Source: Deferribacteres bacterium (GTDB lineage: Bacteria > Zhuqueibacterota > Zhuqueibacteria > Zhuqueibacterales > Geothermadaptataceae). Taken from it: a stretch of 64,000 nucleotides of DNA. Below, one piece after another: positions 42,193-51,515 of this stretch; position 1 is the stretch's first letter; every line of letters begins with the position of its first letter. The notes under the pieces were generated by a model. The model had not been told where the DNA came from. It saw only the letters and a list, made by a program, of their open reading frames with translations, and ran no database searches. The stretch lies in assembly GCA_020633675.1 (NCBI GenBank), contig JACKDE010000004.1:248001-312000 (forward strand), given 5' to 3'. The translations under genes and the position numbers were made by a program.

Positions 42193-45100
42193 TTAGAAGG
42201 TGTCCAGCACCTCAGCTTCTTGCACGATTGCAATTTTAACGATTTGTTCAACACCAACTTCAGGTAAAGTGAAGTGAGCGATGTACATACCGCTTGCAAC
42301 CGGCAGCCCGCTGTGATTCAGCAGATCCCATTGCTGGAATTGTGAGTCATTGCTCTTGGTAATGGTTCTCACCAACTGGCCGGCGAGGTTGAAGATACGA
42401 ATCGTTGCTTGCTTCGGCAGGTTGTTAAACGTGACGAAACGTGCAAGACGATTGGTTTCCAACGAGTTGAAAGCATAGTACGGGTTCGGGAACACACCAA
42501 TGTTTTCCGCACTGGCTTTCGCGAGCTCCGCACCGGCTTCCGGCGCAGGCAGCGTGTATTGGAACACGTCATCCGGCGTATTCGGACGCGTCGGGTAAAT
42601 GCCCATCACGTCGGCATCGGTCCACGGATTTTCGTTACGACGAGCCCAGGTGGCATAGTACATGATCGGCTGCGGACCATCGATGACTTCCACTTCATAG
42701 TTCGGATCCGGGTTAGCCCCGGTATAATCCGCATCCATGATGAAGAGCCATTCGCGAGGACCAGTGCTCGCTGTATTATCGGCATTATTATAGAAGGGCG
42801 GCCAGTATTTGCCATCAACCAAACCACCGGCCTGATTGTTCTCCAAATAACCAACAGCAAGACGACGTGGCGGATCGGCATCGATATCATAAACTGCCAG
42901 CGGTACGCTTGCTGTGTAGTCCTGATAGTCGTATCCCGTGCCTGCTGTGTTGATAATGTAAGGAGCAAATTCAGGTTTCGCAGGAGCAGCGGCAAAGCTA
43001 CGGCCCCAACGGTAACCGTAAGAGACGTTTGGCTGAGTCGTATCAAAATTACCATCTGCATCAACATTGGCAAAACGAATCTCAATGGCTTTCAGCTCAT
43101 CCGCAGGGATGAACAAGGTGCCATCACCGAAGAAATTTCTCGGGGATGCATATCCGATAGCACCCTCGAAACCTTCCATGCCAAAACCATTAGCGCCACC
43201 AGCCCAGGTCAGGAAGCGTGAACCGGACAGCCATGCCCAGCCATCACTGCCAGCTTTAACGCCAGGAGGCGGGCCTTGTACGACCAAGAAGACGCCGCCT
43301 TCAACCATGGAGTATTGATCTTCAACACCGCTCTGGTTGGTTTGGTCAGCAAGAATGGTCGTGCCTTTGGTGGTATTCACCAAATCCCAGGTCGTGGTGC
43401 CGTTACCATCGACACTGAAGCGAATTTCATAGGAATCGCCGGTGCTTCTCGCCGGATCGACAACCGTCGGCGTAATGACGCCATCGCTTTTGCCACTCGG
43501 ATGGGCAACTGACAGCACTTCACCGGCTTCCGTCTGATAGCTTACACCAAATGGTACTTTTGGCACCACGCGGTGAATCTGAACCGGGGATTCGAGGCTT
43601 TTTGGCAGCGCATTCGGATCACCGGCAACGCTGTAAGCCGTTACAACAAAGTAATATTCGGTACCATTGTTGAGAGCGTCAACATCCTGGATGTAATCTC
43701 TTTCAACGGTAAAATTGCGTTGCACACCGCTGTTGCTACCAAACTGAACTGGTTTGGTCAGAATTTGGCCGGAAGTCTGGTCAAAGCCTTCATCCAGCAC
43801 AACGGTGAATTCATTCAACACATCAAAAGTAGCAACACGACGACCTTCGGCCAACGAAGAGTTGGAGCTTGGCAATTGATAGAGGTTGTAGCCTTCAAAT
43901 GCATAGTCGCCAGGCTGGTTGACTTTGTTTTCAATTTCATCAACACGTGCCAGGTTGCTGCCCCAATCGAGAATGATCTTCTGATTGAAAGTGGAAACAG
44001 CCACGTCCGGAATGGCCGGAGCGCTCGGCACCTGGAACAACGCATCGTAGGTGTTCTGTGCGAAGCGGTCATTAAACTTCATAACCGAGACACTGGAAAG
44101 TCTGTCCGCGCCCAAACCGCCAACAAACGCCACCACTACTTCCTGGGTATCGCCAGGGGCCATTTCAAAAGGACCGGTGATGATCAACAGACGACGGTCA
44201 CCAGGCACAAACGAATAGTCCTGGCCCTGGCCATCGATGTGGCCGGTACCGGCAACAGGATCACCTGCGAGAGGGAATGGTCCAGGGGTGACACCCGGAG
44301 GATGATTGTAAGGTTGATCCGGGCCCAGCAATGGCGAGAAACCGCGCAACATCTTGTACCAGGCGATGGAGTTGGTTTCATAACCGCCACCTGGATCCGA
44401 ATACGGACTGCCTGCCGAGAAGTAGGAGAATCCGGTCAAACCGAGGTTCTTGATATCAGGTCTTTTCTTCAGATCGATGATACCTTCACCGCCTGGATCC
44501 GGCACCGCAGGCCCCTGGAGGAAGTCATAACCACCAGCCGCTGGCGGCAGGTTAAAACGGCGGTAATTGGTATCTACGGCATTACCGTTGTAAACATAAC
44601 CCATACTCAAAGTGGTATCGGTACCAACAAGGTCGTCAGAGAAGGAGCCAAGATCAGGATCTGACCACTGGCACACATACATACTATCGAGATAAAATGC
44701 ACCGAGAGTGCCGTTACCATCGATTTCAACGCCACCCTTGTTGATAAAACGCCATTTTTTAAAGAAGATATTGCCGAGAGCATCCTGACGCTTGTAGCCC
44801 CACAGGGTCATCTGGATTTCCAGGCCGGTCGGTTCGGAACCGAAGCGGCCAACGGAGGTCGGTCTGTGCAGATCGTTGAAAATGGTAAAGACAACCTGAT
44901 CCGCGGGTGAATTGGGATCGGCACCGGCAATACCGGGTTCATCATAGCCATTAGCGATCAGCTCAGCAACGGTAAAGCCGGCTGGTGGCGGATCATACTG
45001 GCCATTGCCATTGCGATCAATGTAAGGTGCACCGAGATCGACTGGCCAATTGTCCCAGCTCCACTGGTACTCATCGACGATTTGTTGAATCTGGTCATCG

Positions 45101-45642
45101 GTAATGGTCGATTCGTTGACTTCGTTCGATTCGGCTGCATCGCGACGCAGTTCAGCAGTGCTCATCTCTTTCCAGTCGCGGCGAATACGATAGATGCGCG
45201 CGCGCGGATCATCTTTATCGACCGCTGCAGCGGTTGCACCAAAACCTTCAACCCAACCTTCGCGCTGGCCGGTACCATAGGTGGCGCCACCGACACGAAT
45301 GTTCTGGTTAAAAGGAGCGGATTGGGTCTTCGCGGCATCGACATAGGCTTTCGAGCCGAAAACCATACCATCCTGATAAATCAGGTTGACACTACCACGT
45401 GGGTAATAGCCACCATCCGCACCACCCGGGGAGTGGTTAGACTGACCATCTTCACGGTGCCAGGTATACAAATTGTTGATATTCAAAATCTGGTAGCGTT
45501 CAGGCTGATAAGCACTGACGCCTCTTGTTTTCGCAACGCCATCCTTGCCCTTCTCGCTGGCTGGCTTTTCTTTGGAAAAAGCAACGCCAGCAGCCAAAGT
45601 GGCAATCAGAAGCGAGTGAACTATGACTTTGAATTTATTCAT
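42193..45642 (-). CDS. Large secreted protein with C-terminal sorting-like domain
   Basis: The 1149-residue protein has a signal peptide (MNKFKVIVHSLLIATLAAGV), a long beta-rich, Gly/Asp/Pro-rich body with short acid-rich loops (DRNGNGQYDPPPAG) that may bind calcium, a fibronectin-like region (IPDVAVSTFNQKIILDWGSN, about residue 545), and a C-terminal domain. That last domain reads NIGVFPNPYYAFNSLETNRL, ATIRIFNLAGQLVRTI and SGLPVASGMYIAHF. This matches the NP-x-x..YN-x-x-G..SG-x-Y pattern of type IX sorting or FlgD-like domains. Its body family is unknown to me, but proteins of this size beside TonB receptors and PorV are common in related phyla. Start: ATG 45642, 10 nt after GGAG; ATG 45651 is too close to it. 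Confidence 0.78.
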   Translation of the reverse strand: MNKFKVIVHSLLIATLAAGVAFSKEKPASEKGKDGVAKTRGVSAYQPERYQILNINNLYTWHREDGQSNHSPGGADGGYYPRGSVNLIYQDGMVFGSKAYVDAAKTQSAPFNQNIRVGGATYGTGQREGWVEGFGATAAAVDKDDPRARIYRIRRDWKEMSTAELRRDAAESNEVNESTITDDQIQQIVDEYQWSWDNWPVDLGAPYIDRNGNGQYDPPPAGFTVAELIANGYDEPGIAGADPNSPADQVVFTIFNDLHRPTSVGRFGSEPTGLEIQMTLWGYKRQDALGNIFFKKWRFINKGGVEIDGNGTLGAFYLDSMYVCQWSDPDLGSFSDDLVGTDTTLSMGYVYNGNAVDTNYRRFNLPPAAGGYDFLQGPAVPDPGGEGIIDLKKRPDIKNLGLTGFSYFSAGSPYSDPGGGYETNSIAWYKMLRGFSPLLGPDQPYNHPPGVTPGPFPLAGDPVAGTGHIDGQGQDYSFVPGDRRLLIITGPFEMAPGDTQEVVVAFVGGLGADRLSSVSVMKFNDRFAQNTYDALFQVPSAPAIPDVAVSTFNQKIILDWGSNLARVDEIENKVNQPGDYAFEGYNLYQLPSSNSSLAEGRRVATFDVLNEFTVVLDEGFDQTSGQILTKPVQFGSNSGVQRNFTVERDYIQDVDALNNGTEYYFVVTAYSVAGDPNALPKSLESPVQIHRVVPKVPFGVSYQTEAGEVLSVAHPSGKSDGVITPTVVDPARSTGDSYEIRFSVDGNGTTTWDLVNTTKGTTILADQTNQSGVEDQYSMVEGGVFLVVQGPPPGVKAGSDGWAWLSGSRFLTWAGGANGFGMEGFEGAIGYASPRNFFGDGTLFIPADELKAIEIRFANVDADGNFDTTQPNVSYGYRWGRSFAAAPAKPEFAPYIINTAGTGYDYQDYTASVPLAVYDIDADPPRRLAVGYLENNQAGGLVDGKYWPPFYNNADNTASTGPREWLFIMDADYTGANPDPNYEVEVIDGPQPIMYYATWARRNENPWTDADVMGIYPTRPNTPDDVFQYTLPAPEAGAELAKASAENIGVFPNPYYAFNSLETNRLARFVTFNNLPKQATIRIFNLAGQLVRTITKSNDSQFQQWDLLNHSGLPVASGMYIAHFTLPEVGVEQIVKIAIVQEAEVLDTF

Positions 45643-45740
45643 AGCGATCATACTCCATGTTTGTTTATTGAACCTGCCAAAAAGCAGTGTCAGCTTTTCG
45701 ACGGGTTATTCATGCAGAGGCGCAAGATTTGTTAGCGATG

Positions 45741-45768
45741 GTAGAGACGCAAAATGTTGCGTCTCTAC
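45741..45768. repeat. Perfect 12-bp palindromic repeat unit
   Basis: GTAGAGACGCAA (45741-45752) and TTGCGTCTCTAC (45757-45768) form a perfect 12-bp hairpin with loop AATG. This GTAGAGACGC-type palindrome is a dispersed extragenic repeat I recall from several unrelated bacterial groups. It sits between the stop of the TonB-dependent receptor gene and the start of the large secreted protein gene, so it may also attenuate transcription; there is no U tract. Confidence 0.75.
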
Positions 45769-45813
45769 GATTGCGTTCTCTACACTTGCATTTCTACAAA
45801 TTCACTTCGTCGA

Positions 45814-48800
45814 CTAAAAGAACTCCAGGCTCAGACCAAAACGAATCTGCCGCGGACCACTCCAGAGATTGGTGCCGGTAGCAGTCTGCCAGCCCCAACC
45901 GTTCTGCAGGTTGATCGCACGATAAAAGGCTTCGTAACCATCAATGGCGACATACTGGCTCGCCAATGGGCTCTTCAACCAGCCATCGTCATCAGCCGTG
46001 CCGGTGGTTTCGTAGACATTGATGATATTTTTGGTGTTCAGCAGGTTCAAAACGTTGGCATAGAGTCTGACGTTGAATTTGCTGAGATAGAACATCTTGT
46101 CGACATTCAGGTCGATGCTGAAGTTCCAGGGAGTTGTTGAGGCATTGACCGGTTCAACAGGATTACGACCGCGGGGATCCTGGGTCGCACGGGTACCGAC
46201 GTTCCATGGGTTGGCCTGGCCAAGGTTGCGAGGCTCGGCAACGCGGGTAAAGTTATGACCGCTGTTGAAGTTGATCAAAGCATTGATACCCAGGCCTTGC
46301 AGAACCGCGCCGCCATCACCGCGAGCAAAGCGGTAATCGAGCATCACGGTACCACGGTGGGTCTGATTGTGATCGAGGTTATAGATCAAGGTCGGATACA
46401 CCGCCAGGTTACCATCGCTCACAGCCACACGGGAAGATGCAGCGTTGGAGCCGGTACCGGAAGCGTTGGACAGGGTGTAGTTAATGCGTGCAGCCAGTCT
46501 CTTGGTGCGGCGCAGTTCGAGTGTGGTTTCGATACCTTTGGTAGTACCAAAGTCTTCATTGGTCCAACCCGAAGCGTAGCGGGTACCTTCGACCAGGTCA
46601 CTGCTGACACCGTCAGACAGCAGAGGCGAGACACGCAATTGATCCAGCAGATCTTTGTAATACAGCGTCATGGTGAACGCAAAATCGCTGGTCAGGGTTT
46701 GACGGATACCCAATTCGTATTGGTTGGTTTTTTCCGGTTCGGCAAAGAAGTTGATGGTCGAACCAAAGAAACCGTAGAGCGAGCGGGTTTCCGGTAAGGT
46801 TTCATTGCTGATAGAAACAATCGGTTGATAAATCTGATTCAGAGAAGGCATCTGCACGTATTTGCCATACTGTGCGTAAAACACGGTATTGTCCGTGACC
46901 GGGAACGCAAAGTTGACACGTGGCAGCACAAAGTTGAAAGGATCTGTTTGCGTCAGAGATTCTTCAACCAGCCAGTTATTCTTGCTGTCACGTTCCGGAT
47001 CTTCAATGTTTACCGGACGATATTCAGCCATATCGATGTATTCATAACGCAGACCAAAGTTCAAAATCAAATCACGATATTCGAATTTCGACTGCAGATA
47101 AGCAGAGCCGAATTGCGGATGACGCGGGCCCTGAACACCGTCGTTAATCTTGGATTGACCGAGATAGTCATAGCCGATATTGTTAATACCGCCAGCTCTG
47201 GTCAACTCAATTCTTTTTACATAGTCGCTCTCGAACGTTCTTTCATTGACTTCGTCAGGATAGAGCGTTCTGAGGTAATTGGAGATATTGCCGATGCCAT
47301 AATTACGATAGGTGTAACGATCATAGCGACCGCCAACCTTCAATTCGAAATTGCTGGTCAGCTGGCTGGTGAAATCGAGCGATCCACCGAGACCGTCGGT
47401 GCTGTTTTTGTTGTAGCCATTCAGCGGGCCGTTGGTCGGAGCCATATTGAAGTTCAAAATCACGCTATAAGGATTCGGTCCCTGGTAGGTGCCAACCCAG
47501 CCGGAGGTATCGCGGCCGGCAGCAGCCCATTCACGGCGATCGATATATTTGGTGTATTCGTCACCAAAGAAAGGATCATAGGTCTCGCCGGAAGAACCGG
47601 TGTAGTTGATATTCAGTTCATAAAAGGTGGTCGGGTTGATCAGATGGGTTGCTTTCAAACCGATCAGTGTACGATCGACCTGGCTTTCAGACTCGACCTG
47701 GCTGAAGTAGTTGTTCAATGCAGCCGTGAAACTGCTCTTGCCATTCGGATAAACTGAGTGCGTATAGCTACCGGTCAGGCGGAATTTCAGTGCATTGCTC
47801 ATGTTGTACACAAGCGTACCCTGAATTTGATTTTCCTGATAGGTATTGTCCGGCAGGAAATTCTTTTTAAAGGCGATCGGCATTGGCAGAACTTCGCCTT
47901 CTGTGCGGCCTTCCAAACCATCGTCGGTAATATAGAATTCTTCACCTTCTGCGCCACCGAAAGAGAATGGCTCGATGAAGACGTTGTCGCGGTTGCGGCT
48001 GTAGTTATGCTGGCCGGCGACAAAAAAGCGGAATTTGGAGCCGATCGGACCACTGAGAGTGGCAACAGCATTGCGATAACCGCGGGAGGTCGTGCCGAGA
48101 AATTCTTCGCCAGATTTGGCGAAGTCATCGGTACGATAATCGAGCGTGGCTTTGAAACGCGCGCCACCTGTTTTCACCTGGGTATTGACGATACCCGACT
48201 GGGCGCCACCAAACTGAGCGGTAAAACCACCAGCCTGGACCTGAATTTCTTCGATGGCTTCCTGAATAACGGTGATTTGCTCACCATTGCTCAGCGGGTT
48301 GGTTGCGTTCACGCCATCAATAAAGTAGGCGACTTCACCCGAGCGGCCACCGCGGATATGAAGATTGCCATCCTGCTGCACAACACCGGCGTTCAATGCC
48401 ACGATGTTCTGCAGGCCGCGGATCGGCAGGTTTTCGATATCTTCTGTCGTGGTCAAGCGCACGGTATTGGTGGTATTGCGCTGCACCAATGGGCGTTCAG
48501 CAACGACTTCCAACGCTTCCAGCTCAATTGCTGAAGGCGTCAGGCTAAAATCTTGTGTTGTCGTCAAAGCTGCACTGACGCGAACATTCGAGACAACTTG
48601 TGATTGATAACTGATATAGGACGCACGAACAGAGTACACACCCGGAGGCACACCAACAACAACGTATTCACCATTGACGTCAGTTGCCGCACCAAGCGAC
48701 GTGCCTTCCAAAACCACGTTCACACCGATCAGTGGATCATTGGTTTCTTTGTCGGTCACAACACCGCGAAGCTTACCGGTTTGTGCAGCCGCCAAGCTTG

Positions 48801-48846
48801 GCAATACGACCAACAACAGGCCAGTTAAAATAAGTTTACGAAACAT
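45814..48846 (-). CDS. Large TonB-dependent receptor
   Basis: The 1010-residue outer-membrane protein has a signal peptide (LILTGLLLVVLPSLAAAQ), a carboxypeptidase-regulatory-like domain (LRGVVTDKETNDPLIGVNVV, about residues 25-110), and a plug with NLHIRGGRSGEVAYFIDGVN and IQVQAGGFTAQFGGAQSGIV. A long barrel ends in IRFGLSLEFF. Its length is close to that of SusC-type and oar-like receptors, but no SusD gene follows; instead the large secreted protein and a PorV-like barrel do, with a palindromic repeat between. The ATG follows AGGAGG. It probably imports or exports a large ligand or assists assembly of its secreted neighbour; which is unknown. Confidence 0.9.
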   Translation of the reverse strand: MFRKLILTGLLLVVLPSLAAAQTGKLRGVVTDKETNDPLIGVNVVLEGTSLGAATDVNGEYVVVGVPPGVYSVRASYISYQSQVVSNVRVSAALTTTQDFSLTPSAIELEALEVVAERPLVQRNTTNTVRLTTTEDIENLPIRGLQNIVALNAGVVQQDGNLHIRGGRSGEVAYFIDGVNATNPLSNGEQITVIQEAIEEIQVQAGGFTAQFGGAQSGIVNTQVKTGGARFKATLDYRTDDFAKSGEEFLGTTSRGYRNAVATLSGPIGSKFRFFVAGQHNYSRNRDNVFIEPFSFGGAEGEEFYITDDGLEGRTEGEVLPMPIAFKKNFLPDNTYQENQIQGTLVYNMSNALKFRLTGSYTHSVYPNGKSSFTAALNNYFSQVESESQVDRTLIGLKATHLINPTTFYELNINYTGSSGETYDPFFGDEYTKYIDRREWAAAGRDTSGWVGTYQGPNPYSVILNFNMAPTNGPLNGYNKNSTDGLGGSLDFTSQLTSNFELKVGGRYDRYTYRNYGIGNISNYLRTLYPDEVNERTFESDYVKRIELTRAGGINNIGYDYLGQSKINDGVQGPRHPQFGSAYLQSKFEYRDLILNFGLRYEYIDMAEYRPVNIEDPERDSKNNWLVEESLTQTDPFNFVLPRVNFAFPVTDNTVFYAQYGKYVQMPSLNQIYQPIVSISNETLPETRSLYGFFGSTINFFAEPEKTNQYELGIRQTLTSDFAFTMTLYYKDLLDQLRVSPLLSDGVSSDLVEGTRYASGWTNEDFGTTKGIETTLELRRTKRLAARINYTLSNASGTGSNAASSRVAVSDGNLAVYPTLIYNLDHNQTHRGTVMLDYRFARGDGGAVLQGLGINALINFNSGHNFTRVAEPRNLGQANPWNVGTRATQDPRGRNPVEPVNASTTPWNFSIDLNVDKMFYLSKFNVRLYANVLNLLNTKNIINVYETTGTADDDGWLKSPLASQYVAIDGYEAFYRAINLQNGWGWQTATGTNLWSGPRQIRFGLSLEFF

Positions 48847-49815
48847 AAACCCTCCTACAAAAGGTTTAGATTAAAACGGACTATTCATGATTTTCACTGA
48901 TTTCGGACAGTTACACAAGTTCTCGTTTTGCTAAAAACAGATTAGCAATGCACTGTCGCTACAGCCGAACCCGAAATGCTCATTTTGGCGAGAAATGCGC
49001 ACCGATCAGGGTCGACATATTATCTGCAACCTTGCCGACAACCACCTCCTTCCACAGGTCTCGATAAGTTACGGTTCATGGATATATAATTCTGGGTTTG
49101 ATTTTGATTCGCGGGTCTGTAAAAGCAATAAGGCACTTCGAACACAATTTCTTTCCAAATCTGTTCAATATCTTGCGGTTTTCCTCTCCTCCGGGCCCCA
49201 AAAAAGATGGGGAAGGCCGGACTGTTACAATTTGGCAAAATCTATTCCACGAGATGGTTTTCTTTCAGAGTCACCAGGACATAAAAACACAAGAAATTGT
49301 TTTTTATGACTTTATAAAGAAAGCCAAGATTTTTCTCAAAAATCGGGAAGCCCAGCTTGGGTGCAAAATCATGCACGAAACAGGAAAATAAATTGCACAG
49401 GCATAATCCGTCCTTATTATTAAAGCACCTAATCAAACCATCGCTTTGCGAGCATCGATCATTCGCCCGCCGAGCCACATATGCAGGATTGTTGTGCACG
49501 TATAAAATAGAAAAGAAACAGGCTGACGATGCCGCTAAAAGAAGCTCGCGGTTCGTTTGATCACTTGCAGCCAAAAGCTGTATTTGCAGGTAGTTAAATT
49601 CTGGTGGCCGAGCGAACTCGATGCACGGGTCGTGTTTTGGTCAGAATAAAGTGCAGGCTTTGAGAAATGATCTGCGTGTCATCTTCATTATCTGAATGCA
49701 GAACATCTGCTCCGGCAGGTAAAATAAAATTTATTAATTACATTCGTTAGAATTAGCAATCAATTGGTGTGACATGCGGTCGATAAAAGCCGATTTCGAC
49801 TGAATGGCGAACCAC

Positions 49816-49845
49816 CTTCATGGTGAGCGAACTCGAACCATGAAG
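49816..49845. repeat. Hairpin CTTCATGGT/ACCATGAAG
   Basis: CTTCATGGT at 49816-49824 and ACCATGAAG at 49837-49845 form a perfect 9-bp stem whose loop is the 12-mer repeated at 49610. Confidence 0.55.
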
Positions 49846-50050
49846 ATAGTGAACCTGAAGTACTGAAACGCCTCATCGCGCTAGACTGCGCTGGAGCTGC
49901 AGTATCCGGGTTTTGCTGATATAAAGCTCAGGTATTATTTGGTTTGGCAAATTTAAATTGACGGCGTAGCGGGCGCGGAAGAGTTGGCGTGCCCTTTTCG
50001 CTGGAGGGTGGCCAAAATGAGCTTGATCCGCGCAACGACAAAAGTCCTAT

Positions 50051-50228
50051 TCGATCACTTACTACCTGACTCTTTTTCTTTAGCCACTGATAAACACAGA
50101 TTTTCACAGCTTTTTATTAAGATTTCGAAAATTTCCCCCAGAAATATATCCCAAAATCCGTGTAGATCGGTGCAAATCAGTGGCTAACAATCGCTTTTCT
50201 GAAAAGTGTCAGGCAGTGAGTTCGATCA
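50051..50228. repeat. Nested inverted repeat (MITE-like)
   Basis: The core has exact 12-bp ends TTAGCCACTGAT (50080-50091) and ATCAGTGGCTAA (50176-50187), 108 bp overall, and the match continues imperfectly inward for about 14 bp. Outside it, CTACCTGACTCTTTT (left) and AAAAGTGTCAGGCAGT (right) are a second, imperfect inverted pair, ending near GATCA on both sides. No coding capacity is present. This form suits a miniature inverted-repeat element or two nested ones. Confidence 0.65.
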
Positions 50229-50413
50229 TGGCATTTTTTCTGAGAATCCGGACAAATTTAAATACTGCCTTTGGTTTTTTGCCATTGGCAGTTTGTCGCC
50301 ACAGGCCAACGGCAAATAGCCAAAAGCGTTAGCCTGGCTTCAGAATTTGGGCGGAAATTTGTTCAGACAAAACTTTTGACACAATGTTATAATAATGCGT
50401 CGGTGGGGAAAAA

Positions 50414-50815
50414 TCAGGTGAGTTCCAAAATCGTTTTATTCGCCAGCAGGTCGAGTAACTTGTTGCGAACGGGCTCCCAGTTGGTGTGAATCGCACAGGG
50501 ATTTTCAGAGGTGCAACTGGGAAATCCCAAAGCACACGCCCTGGTGATTTCATTGCCGTCGATCGCTTCCACTACCTCCAGCAGCGAAATGGTGTCCGGC
50601 TCTTTGGCGAAAAAGAAACCACCTTTCCGACCCTTTTGCGAGTTCAGGATATCCGCTTTGATCAATGCTTGAAACGTCTTTGCCAGAAAAGGCGCTGGTG
50701 TGTTGGTCATCTTTGCCAGTTCATGGACGCGCCATGTGTGCCGCTCGGTATCGCGCGCCATCTCCACCAAACCTCTGATGGCATATTCGCAGGCTCTGCT
50801 AAAAATCACTGACAT
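50414..50815 (-). CDS. Rrf2-family regulator with probable Fe-S cluster
   Basis: The 133-residue protein has the Rrf2 winged helix (MSVIFSRACEYAIRGLVEMA, WRVHELAKMTNTPAPFLAKT, GRKGGFFFAKEPDTISLLEV) and three Cys in CALGFPSCTSENPC (C-x6-C-x5-C). These are the ligands for a 2Fe-2S or 4Fe-4S cluster in IscR, NsrR and RsrR. It therefore senses iron-sulfur status, nitric oxide or redox state. It lies downstream of, and on the same strand as, the act-cox operon, separated by 319 nt and a hairpin terminator, so it has its own promoter. Regulation of the neighbouring terminal oxidase genes is a plausible role. The true target cannot be read from sequence. Confidence 0.92.
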   Translation of the reverse strand: MSVIFSRACEYAIRGLVEMARDTERHTWRVHELAKMTNTPAPFLAKTFQALIKADILNSQKGRKGGFFFAKEPDTISLLEVVEAIDGNEITRACALGFPSCTSENPCAIHTNWEPVRNKLLDLLANKTILELT

Positions 50816-51097
50816 GAAACTGGCTCCAAAGTTTTTGATACTGGCTTTGATTTTGGCAATACATCATTGGGCTGGTGATGGCGCAACCGGTAGAATAAAT
50901 CCGATGAATGCAAACTTTCCTTGCTCATGCTGCCGGTTAATTTCAGCCTTTCAATGACTTATTAGAACGAACTCCGGGATTTGACCAAATTGAGGCGGGA
51001 TAAGCGCAGGCTTTTGAGAAAAAAGGAATGGTGGAGCCAGCTGCTCCCCCCGAGATCAACCAGAGGAAAAACTCGCGTTGAAAAAAAACATTCTTTC

Positions 51098-51127
51098 AAA
51101 GAAGAAAGCGCGCCTTTAGAAGCGCGC
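51098..51127 (-). terminator. Terminator of the act-cox operon
   Basis: GCGCGCCT (51108-51115) pairs with AAGCGCGC (51120-51127), with one G-U, around a 4-nt loop; on the minus strand it is followed by UUUCUUCUUU. It starts 8 nt past the coxD stop. The U tract is imperfect. Confidence 0.65.
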
Positions 51128-51134
51128 ACCGGTT

Positions 51135-51512
51135 CTATTCAGCTACCGAGGTTGAATCAGCAGCAGGCATTTGATCATACATAGCGGCTTGCTGCTTGAT
51201 CGGCTTGGCTTGCTGCATTTCAATATCGCCACGACGCATCGTATCGAGCATTGTCAATGAAATAAAAATGGCCAAAAACAGCAAGGATGACAAAAAGATC
51301 ATCAGATAAAATTTGTTATCATACAGCAAGTGCATGAAAAACATACAAACGAGCGCACCTTTAAATGTCGCAATGGCCATGGCAACAATGAGATTGAACG
51401 GGCCAAGATGATACCCGGCCACCCAAACCGTGACAATGGTCAGGAACAGAAGCGTTGTTCCGACAGCCAAATAGACGGATATAGGCGTAATATGTGGCTT
51501 ATGACTGCTCAT
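51135..51512 (-). CDS. coxD: Cytochrome c oxidase subunit IV
   Basis: The 125-residue protein has three membrane helices (VYLAVGTTLLFLTIVTVWVA, FNLIVAMAIATFKGALVCMF, LMIFLSSLLFLAIFISLTML) and the family motif ATFKGALVCMFFMHLLYD. It matches prokaryotic subunit IV/CyoD-type proteins, which stabilise the oxidase. Its start lies 3 nt after the coxC stop. It is the last gene of the operon. Confidence 0.88.
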   Translation of the reverse strand: MSSHKPHITPISVYLAVGTTLLFLTIVTVWVAGYHLGPFNLIVAMAIATFKGALVCMFFMHLLYDNKFYLMIFLSSLLFLAIFISLTMLDTMRRGDIEMQQAKPIKQQAAMYDQMPAADSTSVAE

Positions 51513-51515
51513 GTG

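Larger units (their letters stand above)
48847..50413. other. Gene-free island with degenerate repeats
   Basis: This 1.57-kb stretch contains no convincing gene. It holds a 12-bp direct repeat GAGCGAACTCGA at 49610-49621 and 49825-49836, a hairpin at 49816-49845, and a nested inverted repeat at 50051-50228. Several short open frames are not supported by ribosome sites or protein-like composition. It looks like decayed mobile or repeat DNA between the surface-protein region and the respiratory operon. Confidence 0.55.

Noticed and set aside
42409..44664. Long open frames opposite the large secreted protein (270 and 363 residues)
   Set aside because: Antisense shadows produced by codon bias of the real gene, which has a signal peptide and sorting-like domain.
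46825..48534. Long open frames opposite the large TonB-dependent receptor
   Set aside because: The minus-strand frame contains all receptor motifs; the plus-strand frames have none.
49242..49574. 110-residue minus-strand open frame in the gene-free island
   Set aside because: Low-complexity, Cys/Phe-rich, no ribosome site; fits decayed repeat DNA.
50814..50957. 47-codon plus-strand frame with a signal-like start overlapping the Rrf2 start codon
   Set aside because: No ribosome site, as the upstream bases are Rrf2 coding sequence; hydrophobic start is likely chance.
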